A stretch of 64,000 nt of DNA, taken from assembly GCA_028554755.1 (NCBI GenBank), contig JAPTOF010000016.1:12098501-12162500 (forward strand), given 5' to 3'. The notes under the pieces are model-generated. The model was given only the letters and a program-made list of their open reading frames with translations, ran no database searches and was not told the origin of the DNA. The number at the start of each line of letters is the position of its first letter. Position 1 is the stretch's first letter. Below, piece after piece: positions 50,044 through 60,800 of the stretch. The stretch comes from Cordia subcordata. Its lineage: Eukaryota > Streptophyta > Magnoliopsida > Boraginales > Cordiaceae. The translations under genes and the position numbers were made by a program.

Positions 50044-50411
50044 AAGGTGCTTTCATCTCCTCGAATACCATCGCTGACGGAACGAAATTAAAGAGACTCG
50101 ATGAGACACTAAAGCAACAGGCCTAGATCTTAGACTCTATTCAACAAGCAATTTCTGCACGACAGAAATCTATGGAACAGCTTACTATTCAATGCACTAA
50201 ATTGGATGGCAAGTTCAAAAAATTGGCTCACAACTATCAGTCATTGTCTTTGACACAACCTCCATCACTAATTGTGTCATCGTCCACTCAGCCCACCTTG
50301 CCCGTACATAACATTCATTTGGATTTTCCATGCTTTGACAAATTTGATATTGTTGGATGGATCGACAAAGCAGAATAATACTTTGCGTACTATGAAACAT
50401 CAGATGAGTAG
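50044..50411 (+). pseudogene. Element B leader and gag N-terminus
   Basis: From the ATG at 50172: a coiled-coil-like start, then IHLDFPCFDKFDIVGWIDKAE, the 'FDG.DP.GWI.KAE' entry block of plant gypsy gag. It is cut by the hAT element at 50411. Confidence 0.8.
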
Positions 50412-53238
50412 AGTTGTCAATGGTGCAACACCCCACCCCACCCCATAGGAGTACCGTTGGGGTAGGGGCGGGGTTTTTGCAAAAATACCCTTGGGTGGCG
50501 CGGGGCGGGGCGGGGCGGAGTTTTTTTTATTTTACACTAGTGCTGGGACAGGGCGGGGATGGGGTTTGTTGACCTCGCCCCGTTATATATGTGTTTCTTA
50601 TTTTATGTATATATATGTATGATGTTAAGAAATCTATTGTAAGATTCTCTACAGCTCAGTCGTAGTGAGCTAACTTTATTTCCTTGAATGTGCTTGTTTG
50701 ACCCTTGTTGACTTCTTGTACTTTTGTATTAAATTTTATAGTTTTTCTTCTACTCTTTTCCCTTAAACTTTTTATAGTTTTTCTCCTCCTTCTCTATTAA
50801 TTTTTATAGTTTGTCTCCTACTCTTTTCCATTTAAAATGTTATAGTTTTTTTCCTAATTTTTAAATTTTCTTTTTCAAAGTCCTTTTTTCTAATAAATAA
50901 TAATAATATATATCCATAGTAAATAAGAAGTAGTAAAAAAATTAACACAAGAATTAAATAAAAAAAATAATAGATTAATGTATAAGCTAATAAGTAATAA
51001 AACAATATAAGTAAACCACATAAATGTTGGTGTGACGCTCATCATGAGTCTTTTTAGATTGACAAATAAGTATTTAATTGATCGCTAATTAAATTCTTAA
51101 CTAAAAAGTAATAATGTATATCTATAACAATTGTTACACTAGTAATATTTGATTTTTTTAATAGACACGCTATTGATTTAAAGATTTTTCATCAAATACA
51201 TGATTCTAACTAAACAAAAATAAGCGCAAAAATGATTTACTTATTTTGTTACAATTCATAGTCATATGTATTTTAAGAAACAACATAAATTGAAAAAACC
51301 TAGAAGTATGATTAGAAAATACTTATCTTATTGACATGAATGAGGCAATATTTATCGTCTTATATATATAAGACATGTATTTTATGAAAACTCAAAAGAA
51401 ACCAAACTTATATCTTATAAGATAAAAGAAATCTGTTCTTGTCTTTTCTTTTATGAATATAAATAAAATAACTTGTCACAAGATGAAAGTCAAAATTCAA
51501 TAATCTATCTATGCACATCTATAAAAGCTTATATTACCTGTGGGTCTCACTAATTACAAAATATTGATCAATATTTCTAATGAGTGCCTAATAAAAGATT
51601 TTTTGACATACTTTAATAATTGATAAGTCACATGCTATAATTTAGAACTTAATAGATAAGTCAAATGTGTGTCAATTCCATTAGTCATTACAATATCTAT
51701 AACCCAAGTAGCTTAATAGATTCGAAACATGTTACCTAATTACTGATACAAATTGATTACTCTATAGTATAATTACATTTTGTTATAATTGATTCAACTT
51801 ATGTAACTAATTTTATTTAATAATATTTAATTTAATTCTTTAATCTCTAACTTAAACACATTTAATTAATTTGATTATAATTGTGTAACTTATTATTAAC
51901 TTGTTTGATTATTTTTCAATTAAATTAAATTTAAAGAATTATAGTTATTTTAATTTAATTTTAAATAAATAAATTATTATTTAGTTTTTATGTGAAATCA
52001 TATATATATATATATATATATTTAATAGTTTACCAAATTAATTAGTAAGTGGATTATAATTCAGAGAATTTGTTAAGTCGAAATAATGATTTTTAAAACT
52101 TATAATCATACATATATGCATATACCAATGAACACATATATATCACATACACATACATACATAAATATATATACAGATATATATATATACATATATACAT
52201 ATATATATATACATATATACATATATATATACATATACATACATATATACATATACATACATATATACATATACATATATATCCATATATACATATATAT
52301 CCATATATACATATACATACATATATACATATATATACATATATATACATATATACATATATATATAACCCTAAACGTTCTAACTTTCCCCCAAACACCA
52401 ATTCTTGTTCCCACTTCTTTTTCTTTTTTGGCTAACTTTTTTACACACACACACACATTTAAAACCCCAGAAATCCCTACTTTTCCCAACCCGCTTTCCC
52501 GTAGCCTGTACCCCCTCTCCCTTCCTCCCCTTCCACCTCTACCTATCAGCGTCTACCGCCTCCACCTCTACCTATCAGCCATTTCAGGTGACACCTTGAC
52601 CAACAACCTCGCCACCTCTACCACTGCGACCAACCACAACACCAATATCTCAATGCTCGAGACAAACAATCTCTCTCTTGCCGCCACCAACGACCATCTC
52701 TCCTCCTTCCCCGTGCGACTGTCCCTTTCCCTACTTTTATTTTTTTATTTTCAATTTGTATATATGTGGTTCTTTCTTTTTTTTTTTTTTTTGAGATTTT
52801 AGTATGATTGTTGGAGATCTTGTTGCTTGGAGGTGAAAAAAAGATAGATCTATGGTGGTTGCATCTTAAAATTTTAATTTTTCAGAATTTTTTTTATTTT
52901 GATTACAGATTTTAGTATTTTCTTTTGTAGAATTGACTTTTACTATGTTTTGTTCCTCTTTTTTTTGAGAGGTTTTATTTTTTTTAAAAGATTTTCAATT
53001 TTTTAATGAAAATATTAGTATTTTTTTCTAAAATTCCAGTTTTTTATTTTCTTTAAAAATAATTACCGGTGCTTCGGTGAAGCACCAGGGTTTTTTAACA
53101 TTATAAAGGCAGGAATGGTGTCTAGAAATAACCCCGATAGCTGGGGTAGGGGTAGGTTCGGGGTGAGTAATTCTCCGCCAAGTGCGGGGTAGGGGTATGC
53201 CAACCCCGCCCCTACCACGCCCCATTGACAAACCTAAA
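50412..53238. mobile_element. Non-autonomous hAT element inserted in B gag
   Basis: ATGAGTAG flanks both sides (50404-50411 and 53239-53246), a perfect 8-bp duplication. Ends AGTTGTCAATGG and, in reverse complement, TTTAGGTTTGTCAATGG are the classic hAT 'TGTCAATGG' termini followed by GGGGCGGGG-type subterminal repeats (50457-50520 and 53140-53225). It is 2.8 kb. No transposase domain is found. The middle is AT-rich spacer (50580-52080), a microsatellite and a CT/CA-rich region. When it is removed, B gag reads on in frame from SDE to YFHVNGLRLSWF. Confidence 0.88.
52108..52367 (+). repeat. TATACA/TATATACA microsatellite
   Basis: About 260 bp of ATACAT, ATATAC and TATA units. It keeps several frames open on both strands (alternating Y, I and H residues), which are not genes. 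Confidence 0.95.
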
Positions 53239-53246
53239 ATGAGTAG

Positions 53247-53735
53247 TGACTCAACACGTCCTATTTCCACGTGAATGGGTTGAGGCTCAGTTGGTTCAAA
53301 TGACTACGTGCAAAAAATTGCCTTACCACATCAAAAATGTTTACTAGAGCTCTTGAAATCAGAGTTGGATTGGTTGAGTATGAACATCCCCACGGTACTT
53401 TGGCCAAATTAATATAGACTTCCATTATCACCGAGTGCAAAGCGACATTTGAGGCACTGGTAACTTGTATTATAAACCTACCAAATGAATTTCTTCTTTA
53501 TTATTTCATTGCCGGCTCATACTTAGATATCAAAATAGAGGTATTAGATTTTTAACCATTCTCCATGATTCAAGCAGTTACCCTTGCTAGGCTACAAGAA
53601 GCCAAACTTAATAGCCTCAAAAGAACCAATTACAAATCCACTATGTCATTCAAACCTTATATGTCTAACCAAATTCTACCGTCACCCACTAAACCACCCT
53701 TATTACCTACACCACCACCTACCACCCCCATTCTT
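53247..53735 (+). pseudogene. Element B gag, middle part
   Basis: Continues the gag core (FHVNGLRLSWF, then EHPHGTLAKL and the AVTLARLQEAKL block that precedes the zinc knuckle) up to the SINE insertion in the proline-rich linker. Confidence 0.75.
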
Positions 53736-53986
53736 AAAAGGGTTAGTCCGAAGGCGAACTCCTTCCCCACCTGTGCCAGAGGCCCCATGACCAGGTGGGA
53801 TGTAAATCAGAGATGTGGATAAGTGGCAGCCCTGCCAGGGAGAGGACCAACGGGTCACGAACCCAGCAGCAGCCCCCACAATATTTCAGCAGGGAACTGC
53901 CACCACACGGATTCGAACCTGCGTTGTCGGAGTGTTTGCACCCTAATCACCTGGCCATTTACCAACTCACCTATGCCCCTAGGGGC
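53736..53986 (-). mobile_element. tRNA-derived SINE inserted in B gag
   Basis: The 15-bp repeat ACCACCCCCATTCTT lies on both sides (53721-53735 and 53987-54001). On the minus strand the 5' part carries box A-like TAGGTGAGTTGG and box B GGTTCGAATCC with tRNA-like spacing, as in SINEs transcribed by RNA polymerase III. It is 251 bp. The tail on the minus strand ends ...AACCCTTTT. Removal restores the proline-rich gag linker. Confidence 0.88.
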
Positions 53987-54001
53987 ACCACCCCCATTCT
54001 T

Positions 54002-54200
54002 GCTATTTCAATCAAATGCCTCATGTTGGCTGACATACAAGCAAAACACAAAAACAGCTTGTGTTATGGCTGTAAAGAAAAATAGTCACCTTATCACCGT
54101 TGCAAAAACACACCCAAACTCCTTTTCATGGATTTTGACTTTAACATTTGAACCACCTGACCCATATTTTCTAGACTCACCCTTAAACACACTTAAAACA
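54002..54200 (+). pseudogene. Element B gag C-terminus with zinc knuckle
   Basis: Reads SLCYGCKEK, stop, SPYHRCKN, equal to the CX2CX7HXC knuckle (CYxCxEKxSPGHxC) of this group of plant gypsy elements, with one TAG in the middle. Confidence 0.75.
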
Positions 54201-54560
54201 CTACCTCAACCCGAGATCTCATACTATGCCTTAACAGGCCAACGTTCATTTATGATATTGAGCTTTACAAGCCAGTTTGCCAATGCCTCAGTCCAAAACT
54301 TGTCGACGACGGCAGTACGCACAATTTTATTCAGGCCAGAGTTGCTAAACATTTGTCACTTCTTGTGGCATCTTCTCCTACCTTTGTCGTGGTTGTCGGT
54401 AGCATAGAATGGTTGAAAATTGAAGGATGTATCAAGAATGTTAGGATTGAAGTTCAATGATAGAAGATCTGTAATGATCTCTATGTCCTTCCCCGTCATG
54501 GTGCTAATATTGTACTAGGAATTTCTTGGCTAGGGAATTGGACAACATCAATATCAATTA
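54201..54560 (+). pseudogene. Element B aspartic protease
   Basis: ISYYALTGQRS is followed, after a frame change near 54300, by DGSTHNFIQARVAKHLSL (active site DGST) and further on by VLGISWLGNW, the conserved end of this protease type. Confidence 0.8.
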
Positions 54561-55480
54561 TTCCAATTTATCCATAGGATTTCACCAACAAGATGTTTAT
54601 GTCGAGTTGCATAGAGAACCTATGCCTTCATTAGATTTTACGCAATTTAATGGGTGCAGACGTGTTCAAGGGATTGATGCAACGGTGACTTATTTTTGTT
54701 TATAGCTTGTTCAATTTTATTCTATCGAGTAATCCACTGTACATCCCGATTTGAAGAATTTCCAATAGTCTTTACCAAGCCCAAAAAGCTATCTCCTAGC
54801 AGAGCCCAAGATCATGCAATTCCATTACAACTAGGAGCCCCAACTAGTAAATGTCAAGCCCTATCACTATTCGTACTTTTAGAAAGTAGAAATTGAGAAA
54901 AATGGTTCAAGAAATGTTAAATGATGGCATTATTTGCCCAAGAACAAGTCCACTTTTCTCTCCCATTTTTCTCGTTAAAAACAAAGATAGAACGTGGCGT
55001 TTTTGTACCAACTATCAAGCACTGAATGCAATTACAAACACTTAATGCAATTACAATCAATGACCAATTTCCAATCCCTACAACTAATGATGAGCTAGTA
55101 GCAAAAAGGAATAAATGTCTTTTTGCCCAAAACTATATTCGCTAGTTGGGCCATATTATTTCAGGTAATAGCATTGTAAAGGACTTGGATGAACTATCAA
55201 CAATCCAAGATTGGTCTGCACCCAAAACAGTTCGTCGACTTTGAGGCTTTTTAGGTCTCACGGGATACTATTGCAAGTTCATCCATGGGTATACATAACT
55301 CGCAAGGCAATTTACCCAATTAACGAAGAAGGATGCTTTTGCTTGGCCAGACCAAGCCCAACAACCTTTTGCTCAGCTGAAGGTAGCTATGACCACAGGC
55401 CCTTTTCTTTCTCTTTTAGATTTTCCCTGACCCTTCACAATTGAGATTGACGCCTTAGAATTGGGCATTGGACATTTTTG
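54561..55480 (+). pseudogene. Element B reverse transcriptase, palm deleted
   Basis: The N-terminal fingers are present (NDGIICPRTSP, SPIFLVKNKDRTWRFCTNY, QALNAIT), and so are the thumb and connection (KCLFAQ, LGHIIS, FLGLTGYYCKFIH). Between them, near 55097-55104, the sequence passes directly from IPTTNDEL to KRNKCLFAQ, so the catalytic part with the YxDD motif, normally over 100 residues, is absent. A small duplication of AATGCAATTACAA sits at 55027-55053. Confidence 0.85.
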
Positions 55481-55800
55481 TAACAATATGGCCGACCAAT
55501 TGCATTTTTCAATCAATTGTTATCACCCTGTCTCCAAGCTTCTTTAACATATAATAGAGAGATCTATGCTATAACATGTGCAGTCAACAAATGGTGCTTG
55601 TGTATTTTGGGTCACAAATTTTTTATGAAAACTAATCAGAGGAGTTTGAAAAATCTTAACACTCAGTTAATTCAAACCTCTGAACAACATAAATGGTTAT
55701 CTCGTCTATTGGAGTACGATTTTGACATCATTTATTAGCCGAGGAAAGAAAATAAGTTTGTAGATTCATTATCTTAATTTTTTGGTGATTCTTTCTTATC
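55440..55800 (+). pseudogene. Element B RNase H
   Basis: IEIDALELGIG (catalytic Asp), REIYAITCAVNKW, GHKFFMKTNQRSLKNL and EHKWLSRLLEYDFDIIY are conserved in order; stops are present. Confidence 0.82.
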
Positions 55801-55899
55801 TCCATGCCCCAATTATTTATCATCGACAAGATCCAGAAAGAACAGAAGACGAGTTCAGAGCTTATTCAGCTACATTAAAAACTTTGGAGTAACCTAGCT

Positions 55900-56406
55900 T
55901 CATATCCAAAATATATGGATTGCAATGGCAATTTAGTATATCAGTGTCACATTATGCTTGCTTCTATCTTTTCTCTCTGCCAAAAAATTGTAGTGGAATA
56001 TCATTCTTCTCTAACTGAGGGCTACTCTAGTGTACCATGCACCTTTCAAAGAGTTGCAGCTGGGTTCTTTTGGAAAAAGCTTAGATTAGAGGTTGAAGAA
56101 CTTGTGAAGCAGTATACCATTTGCCAAGAAATAAAGGTGTCATAAACAAGCCCTGCAAGTTTATTACAACCTCTTTCTACACCTTTCAAGTCTAGGATGA
56201 TGTGTTCATGGAATTCATTACCGGGATCCCAAATTCGGAGGACAAATCTATGGTAATAGTTGTGGTAGATCACTTGACAAAAAATGCACATTTCTTTCGA
56301 TGTCCACACCTTTTACTAGCAGTAAAGTCATTACTTAATTTATCACTAATATCATCAAGCTTTATGGCATGCCACGATCAATTGTTAGTGATTGCGACAT
56401 CCTATT
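55900..56406 (+). pseudogene. Element B integrase, N-terminal and core part
   Basis: VVEYHSSLTEGYSSV with CTICQ-like residues is the zinc-binding region; FMEFITGIPNS and VIVVVDHLTKNAHFF belong to the core, and the second Asp lies in the C-D of 'SDCDILF' at the point where the TRIM element enters. Confidence 0.8.
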
Positions 56407-57424
56407 TAACGTAGCGGTTATTTGGAGAACATAAATAAAAAAGTAGAGAATTAAGGAGCTCAATTTCAAGGTTAAAATTAGCCAATAAATCCCTAAGATA
56501 ATAAACCATAGGAGAGAGAATATAATATTATTGAATAATTCTGAAAAAGTTATGCAACAATGAAAGTTTTCACCCCTATATATAGGCTATTTTAGGAATA
56601 CAAAAATAAATTGAAATTGATTCTCCTAGTCATTCCTATATAAAAATAGCTAATAAACTAATTGTAATATAACTAGGACTCAATAATAAATAACAATAAG
56701 ACTCAATAACAGATAACAAATCCAAATCCTAATATAACTAGAATTGGGCTGCATCAGTCTCCCCAGATGAGAAAAGAACTCATCCTCGAGTTTTCCACCA
56801 CCATGGTCCACTAAATCACCCCCATATGGAACAAGATGTTTGACTTGAAGACATCTCTTCCTCCGACTCATCATGATCATCATCATGAGTTTGTTTCCAG
56901 TTGCACAAAGTGTCGGGATAAGGCTTCAACTTATCTTCTCAACTCTTGTAATTCTCCATGTCGTTGTTGTTAATCAGGGGGAAGAATTTCAACTATTACA
57001 ACACGGCCTCTTTCTCTCCCTAGAGGCATCGTGAACTTGAGATTAGCTGAAGAAAAACTTTACTCCGAAACCAACTAACGCAACAGATATTTGGAAAACA
57101 TAAACAAGAAAGTAGGAGAATTAAGGATCTCAATTTCAAGGATAAACTAGCCAAGAAATCCTTGAGATAATAAACCCTAGAGAGAGAATATGATATTATT
57201 GAATAATTCTAAAAAAGTTATGTAACAATAAAAGCTTTCACCCCTATATATAGGCTATTTTAGGAATACAAAAATAAATTAAATTTGATTCTAATAGTCC
57301 TTCTCATATAAAAATAGCTAATAAACTAATTCTAGTATAACTAGGGCTCAATAATAAATAACAATAGGACTCAATAACATATAACAAATCCAAATCCTAA
57401 TATAACTAGAATTGGGCTGCATCA
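56407..57424 (-). mobile_element. TRIM-like miniature LTR retrotransposon in B integrase
   Basis: Two direct repeats (56407-56756, 350 bp, and 57076-57424, 349 bp) about 90% alike flank 319 bp. CTATT lies on both sides (56402-56406 and 57425-57429). On the minus strand the repeats start TGATGCAGCCC; just inside the first is TGGTTTCGGAG, close to the initiator tRNA-Met site, and just before the second is the purine-rich CTGGGGAGAC. A TATATATAGG promoter-like motif sits in each LTR. No polyprotein is encoded, so it depends on other elements for movement. On the minus strand the LTR ends in TA, not CA. Confidence 0.88.
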
Positions 57425-58273
57425 CTATTTATCAGTACATTCTGGAATGAGTTATTTTGTCTATAGGACATTTCGTTGGCTACGAGCATCGCCTAACATC
57501 CCAAGTCCAATGGACAAATGGAGATAGTCAACAAAGGACTAGAGATGTACTTGAGATGTTTTGTAGTTAGACCATCTATCTATATGGGCTAAACTTTTAG
57601 CTTGGCAAAATTATGGTACAACTCAACTTATCACACTTTTGTCAAAATGTCTCCATTTTAGGTGCTATATGGTTGGCTTCCACTATCAATCATCTCTTAC
57701 GTTTAAGGTACCACATCAAATGTTGAAATAGATCAAGAGTTGTTGCAATGAGATGAAATTTTGCAAAAACTTCAACACAATTTGCATCAAGCACAAGTAA
57801 GAATGGAATGGTATGCTGATAAACAAAGGTGTGAAGAAAAATTTCTATAGGTTGATCTTGTATTAGTCAAATTGCAGCCATATTGGCAATTGTTAGTATA
57901 GGGCTCTATTAACACTAAACTAAATAGATGCTTCTATGTTCCATTTGCGGTGCTTGAATGAATAGGAGCAATCACACACAAATTAAAGCTGCCATCCACT
58001 TCTGGCATTTACCCTATATTCCATGGATCACTTTTAAGATGTTTAAGGGTCCTGCAAATGCTGTTTCAGTTCCATTTCTGCATACAACTACTGCTTTTGG
58101 TCCTCTTTTCTAGCCCATAGTTATATTGGCTGAATGTATCATCAAACGACAAGGCAACCTTGTTAGTCAAGTCTTGGTGCAGTAGGAAGGATTTCGATAG
58201 AGGAAGCAACCTAGGAGGACAAAATTCACATTTCAAACCTTGAGGACAAAGTTCCTATTCAAGGAGAGAGCAT
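57425..58273 (+). pseudogene. Element B integrase C-terminal part to polypurine tract
   Basis: After the TRIM, the core resumes with FWNELF and a SNGQMEVVNKGLEMYLR-like segment in which the third catalytic residue is E. Later frames contain LYGWLPLSI and YADKQR-type motifs. AAGGAGAGAGCA at 58261-58272 is the polypurine tract directly before the 3' LTR. Confidence 0.78.
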
Positions 58274-58500
58274 TGTTCTATCCCCAACTAAAACCTCATG
58301 CTAAGATGCTACAACAGTTGATGAAAGGCACCTTCAATGTGACCTCACAACTGATTAAAGGACCATTTTAGCCAAAAAGTTAAGGAGAAGCCTGAGCACA
58401 ACAAAACCACCTTAACATTGGCATAACTCTGCAACCAACTAGGCATTGGAACAACTATAAATAGAATAAGGGAATTGTATTGAGCATTGTTAACCACTTA
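58274..58500 (+). repeat. Element B 3' LTR, left piece
   Basis: Begins TGTTCTATCCCCAAC, matching the element's first bases at 44033. Carries a TATA box (CTATAAATAG, near 58455). Interrupted at a TTA by a miniature element. Confidence 0.9.
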
Positions 58501-59253
58501 GGTTACGTTTGGTGTGCAGGAATGGCCTGGAATAGAATCATCATTCTAGCTTCTCATTCCCTTTTTTTTATTTGGTGGAACTAATTGAAGTCGAAAAGCC
58601 AATTTACGTGGAATGGCCTTTCTAGGAAAAAATAGAAAAACCCATTCCTTAGCCAAACCCAAGGAATGTGTATTCCAACTTAAGTTGGAATCATAAAAAT
58701 AAAATAAAATAAAATAATAATTTATCTTCAATTGTTATTAAACAAATAAAAAATTAAAAATTGAAAAAGCAAAAAGTAAAAAATTAAAAATACACATATT
58801 TATTTTCATTTTTAACCCAAAAAATAGGTGTAGTTTATTGGATGATTAACTTTTCCCTCAATTCTATTAGAAAAATAAATAAATTGAAATATGGTGATAA
58901 AAATAAAAAAATGATTGAACGAATAATGCTATGTTTTATCATTGATCAAAAGATAGAATATTTTAATTTATGTTAATATTGTATAAAAATAATTGTCACG
59001 TATAAGTCTGAATTTATGCCAAATTAAAGAATAAGTGCATTTTGGTTAACTAATTGATTTTTGTTCTTTTCTAATTTTGTTTTAAAATAATTTTACCAAA
59101 TATATCAAATAAGATAGTCATTTCATTCTAGCTTTTTTATAGTTTTAACCAAACATAAGAAAAAAAAAGTATTCCATGGCCATTCTGGCTTGAATTCTTT
59201 TCTGCCTTGAATGACCATCTTTTCCAAACTATTCTATCATACCAAACGGACCA
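58501..59253. mobile_element. PIF/Harbinger (Tourist-like) element in B 3' LTR
   Basis: TTA on both sides (58498-58500 and 59254-59256). The left end GGTTACGTTTGGTGTG and the reverse complement of the right end, GGTCCGTTTGGTATG, are inverted repeats of the type common in PIF-derived MITEs, and GGAATGG / CCATTCC motifs follow inside. It is 753 bp with no transposase. The 5' LTR of B lacks it. Confidence 0.85.
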
Positions 59254-59256
59254 TTA

Positions 59257-59422
59257 GAGTTTTATTTCTCTTTTTCTTTCTTTGTTCTAGGAATTCCAAT
59301 GGTACTCAAAGCCATTGTAATATCCTTGTTATTTCTTTAGATTCAGTCAAAACTCTCAAAGTTCCTCTTAGATCTTCATTTACTTTTCAACTTTGTTACT
59401 TTATATTTGTAATCTCTTTACA
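59257..59422 (+). repeat. Element B 3' LTR, right piece
   Basis: Matches 49880-50043 (TTCAATGGTACTC or TCCAATGGTACTC, ATTCAGTCAAAACTCTCAA, CATTTACTTTTCAACT) and ends CTCTTTACA before the TAGAC target repeat. Confidence 0.9.
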
Positions 59423-59427
59423 TAGAC

Positions 59428-60300
59428 CTACTCACTTTGAGATCTATTCAATGCTACATCAAAGTGCTACACCCGAACTTCATCAATTCATCCACATATA
59501 CTTAAGATTAAGAGAATTGGTCACTCAGAAGCTGTGAGTATCTTGTCTTTTATCTTTCATAATAAGGTTCGCTAAAGACATATTGACGATGACCCTATCC
59601 AATATATGACATATGCACTAGGAGCAAAGCGTGAAAAGACCCTCCAATGATTAAGTAGATCACCTTATCAAGGAGACTTGTCCATTATAGACTCATCCTG
59701 ATAGCGCAAATTATTAGATGCACCCTAACCTATGTACACCCTCCAAGCTACATACACCCTAAGTCATGTTGCTCACATGCACCTCAAAATAATTAAAAAT
59801 AGATCAGCTCATATGTATCTCTTTCCTTTCTCTCTCTCTGTCTCTCTTTCTCTTTCTTTCTCTCCCTCTCTCTATTTGTCTCTTTTTGGTAAAGATCAGC
59901 TCTTTCTCTCACAAACACACTCTTTTATTGATACACTTAAATTTTTGAGTTTTGGATCTATACCTTGTTCATTTTCCTATAGTGGTGGTTGTGGCTATTG
60001 TTGGCGTGGTAGTGATGGTGATGGTTGTCTAGTGGTTGCTATTTTTTTTTCTTTTTTCTTTGTTTTTTGATTTTCTTTGTAAAAGATTGAAAACAATCAG
60101 TAAATTATTTCACTTAATTTGACCAATTTAATTATTTGCTTTTGTGATGGTGGTGATGGTGTTAATGGTTGTTGTGGTTGTAGTTGGAGTGGTGGTGGTA
60201 GCGACGGCGGCGATGGCAGCGGCAGTTGTGAAGTCAATGGTTGCAGTTTTTTTGTAATTCTCTTTTTTTTTTTATAAATTTGCTTTGTAAAAGAAAATGG
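59428..60300. other. Unassigned sequence with CT-rich and GGT-rich tracts
   Basis: A TCTCTCT/TTTCTCT tract lies at 59826-59885 and GTGGTGG/GGCGG-type tracts at 59985-60230. These produce long but low-complexity frames (L, S, F or G rich), which I do not call as genes. It may be the left part of an unclassified repeat that continues into the array to the right. Confidence 0.4.
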
Positions 60301-60317
60301 AAAAGGTGAGATGGTTG

Positions 60318-60800
60318 ATTAGGTGTGAACAAAATTGTGAACGCATTATTTATAGGTGTGAACGTACTGGGAGAGGTTGTAAACTTGTTAATTGGCAATT
60401 GTAAACGTATAATGTAAAAGTTTTGAACATACAGAGTAAAAGTGGTGAATAATTAGACTTATGAATATATCATATAAAAATTGTGAACAATTAAAATTTT
60501 TCAACATAAAGTGTTAAATCATGAACGTGTCATATAAAATATGTAAACAACTAAAATTGTGAACATGTATTATAAAAATTATGAATGTGTATATAAAAAT
60601 TGTGAATGCATAAAAATTATGAACATATAGTATAAAAATTGCAAACGTATAGCATGAAGACCATAAACATATATCTGTAAATACTTAAAAAATATTGAAA
60701 TAATTGAAACAATATTAAAATTATGAACATATAATATGAAATTTGTAAAAAGAAATAAATTGTGAACATATAATGTAAAAATTATGAATGTATGAAATAT
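60318..60800 (+). repeat. Diverged short tandem array (TGTGAACAT...TAAAAAT units)
   Basis: At least 15 degenerate units of roughly 20-30 bp share (T)GTGAAC(A/G)TAT and TAATATAAAAATT phrases. Unit length and sequence drift along the array. The opposite strand gives a 124-codon frame (60579-60953) that is only translated repeat. Confidence 0.75.

Larger units (their letters stand above)
44033..59422 (+). mobile_element. Ty3/gypsy retrotransposon 'B', host of a nested stack
   Basis: The outer element starts TGTTATATCCCC and ends CTCTTTACA, with TAGAC on both sides (44028-44032 and 59423-59427), a perfect 5-bp target duplication over 15.4 kb. Its own sequence is 44033-44151, 49793-50411, 53247-53735, 54002-56406, 57430-58500 and 59257-59422 (about 4.9 kb after removing inserts and duplicated targets). 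The order LTR, gag, protease, reverse transcriptase, RNase H, integrase, LTR is that of Ty3/gypsy. The coding part is full of stops and the reverse transcriptase palm is deleted, so it is inactive. Confidence 0.9.

Noticed and set aside
50460..50520. CpG island or promoter, from the GGGGCGGGG repeats
   Set aside because: The same motif appears mirrored at 53140-53225 and belongs to the hAT subterminal regions.
52086..52802. 238-codon open frame on the plus strand and several minus-strand frames of 70-127 codons
   Set aside because: They are translations of the TATACA microsatellite and neighbouring CT/CA-rich sequence inside the hAT element: alternating I, Y and H, then S/T/L-rich runs, with no domain.
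53830..53986. Possible tRNA gene on the minus strand (box B GGTTCGAATCC)
   Set aside because: No complete cloverleaf or acceptor stem, and the 15-bp flanking duplication shows it is a SINE.
56407..57424. Simple segmental duplication of 350 bp
   Set aside because: Target duplication, TG start, primer site and purine tract at the right places favour a miniature LTR retrotransposon.
59732..60070. 112-codon plus-strand frame
   Set aside because: Dominated by the CT microsatellite (S, L, F runs) and a GGT tract. No family resemblance.
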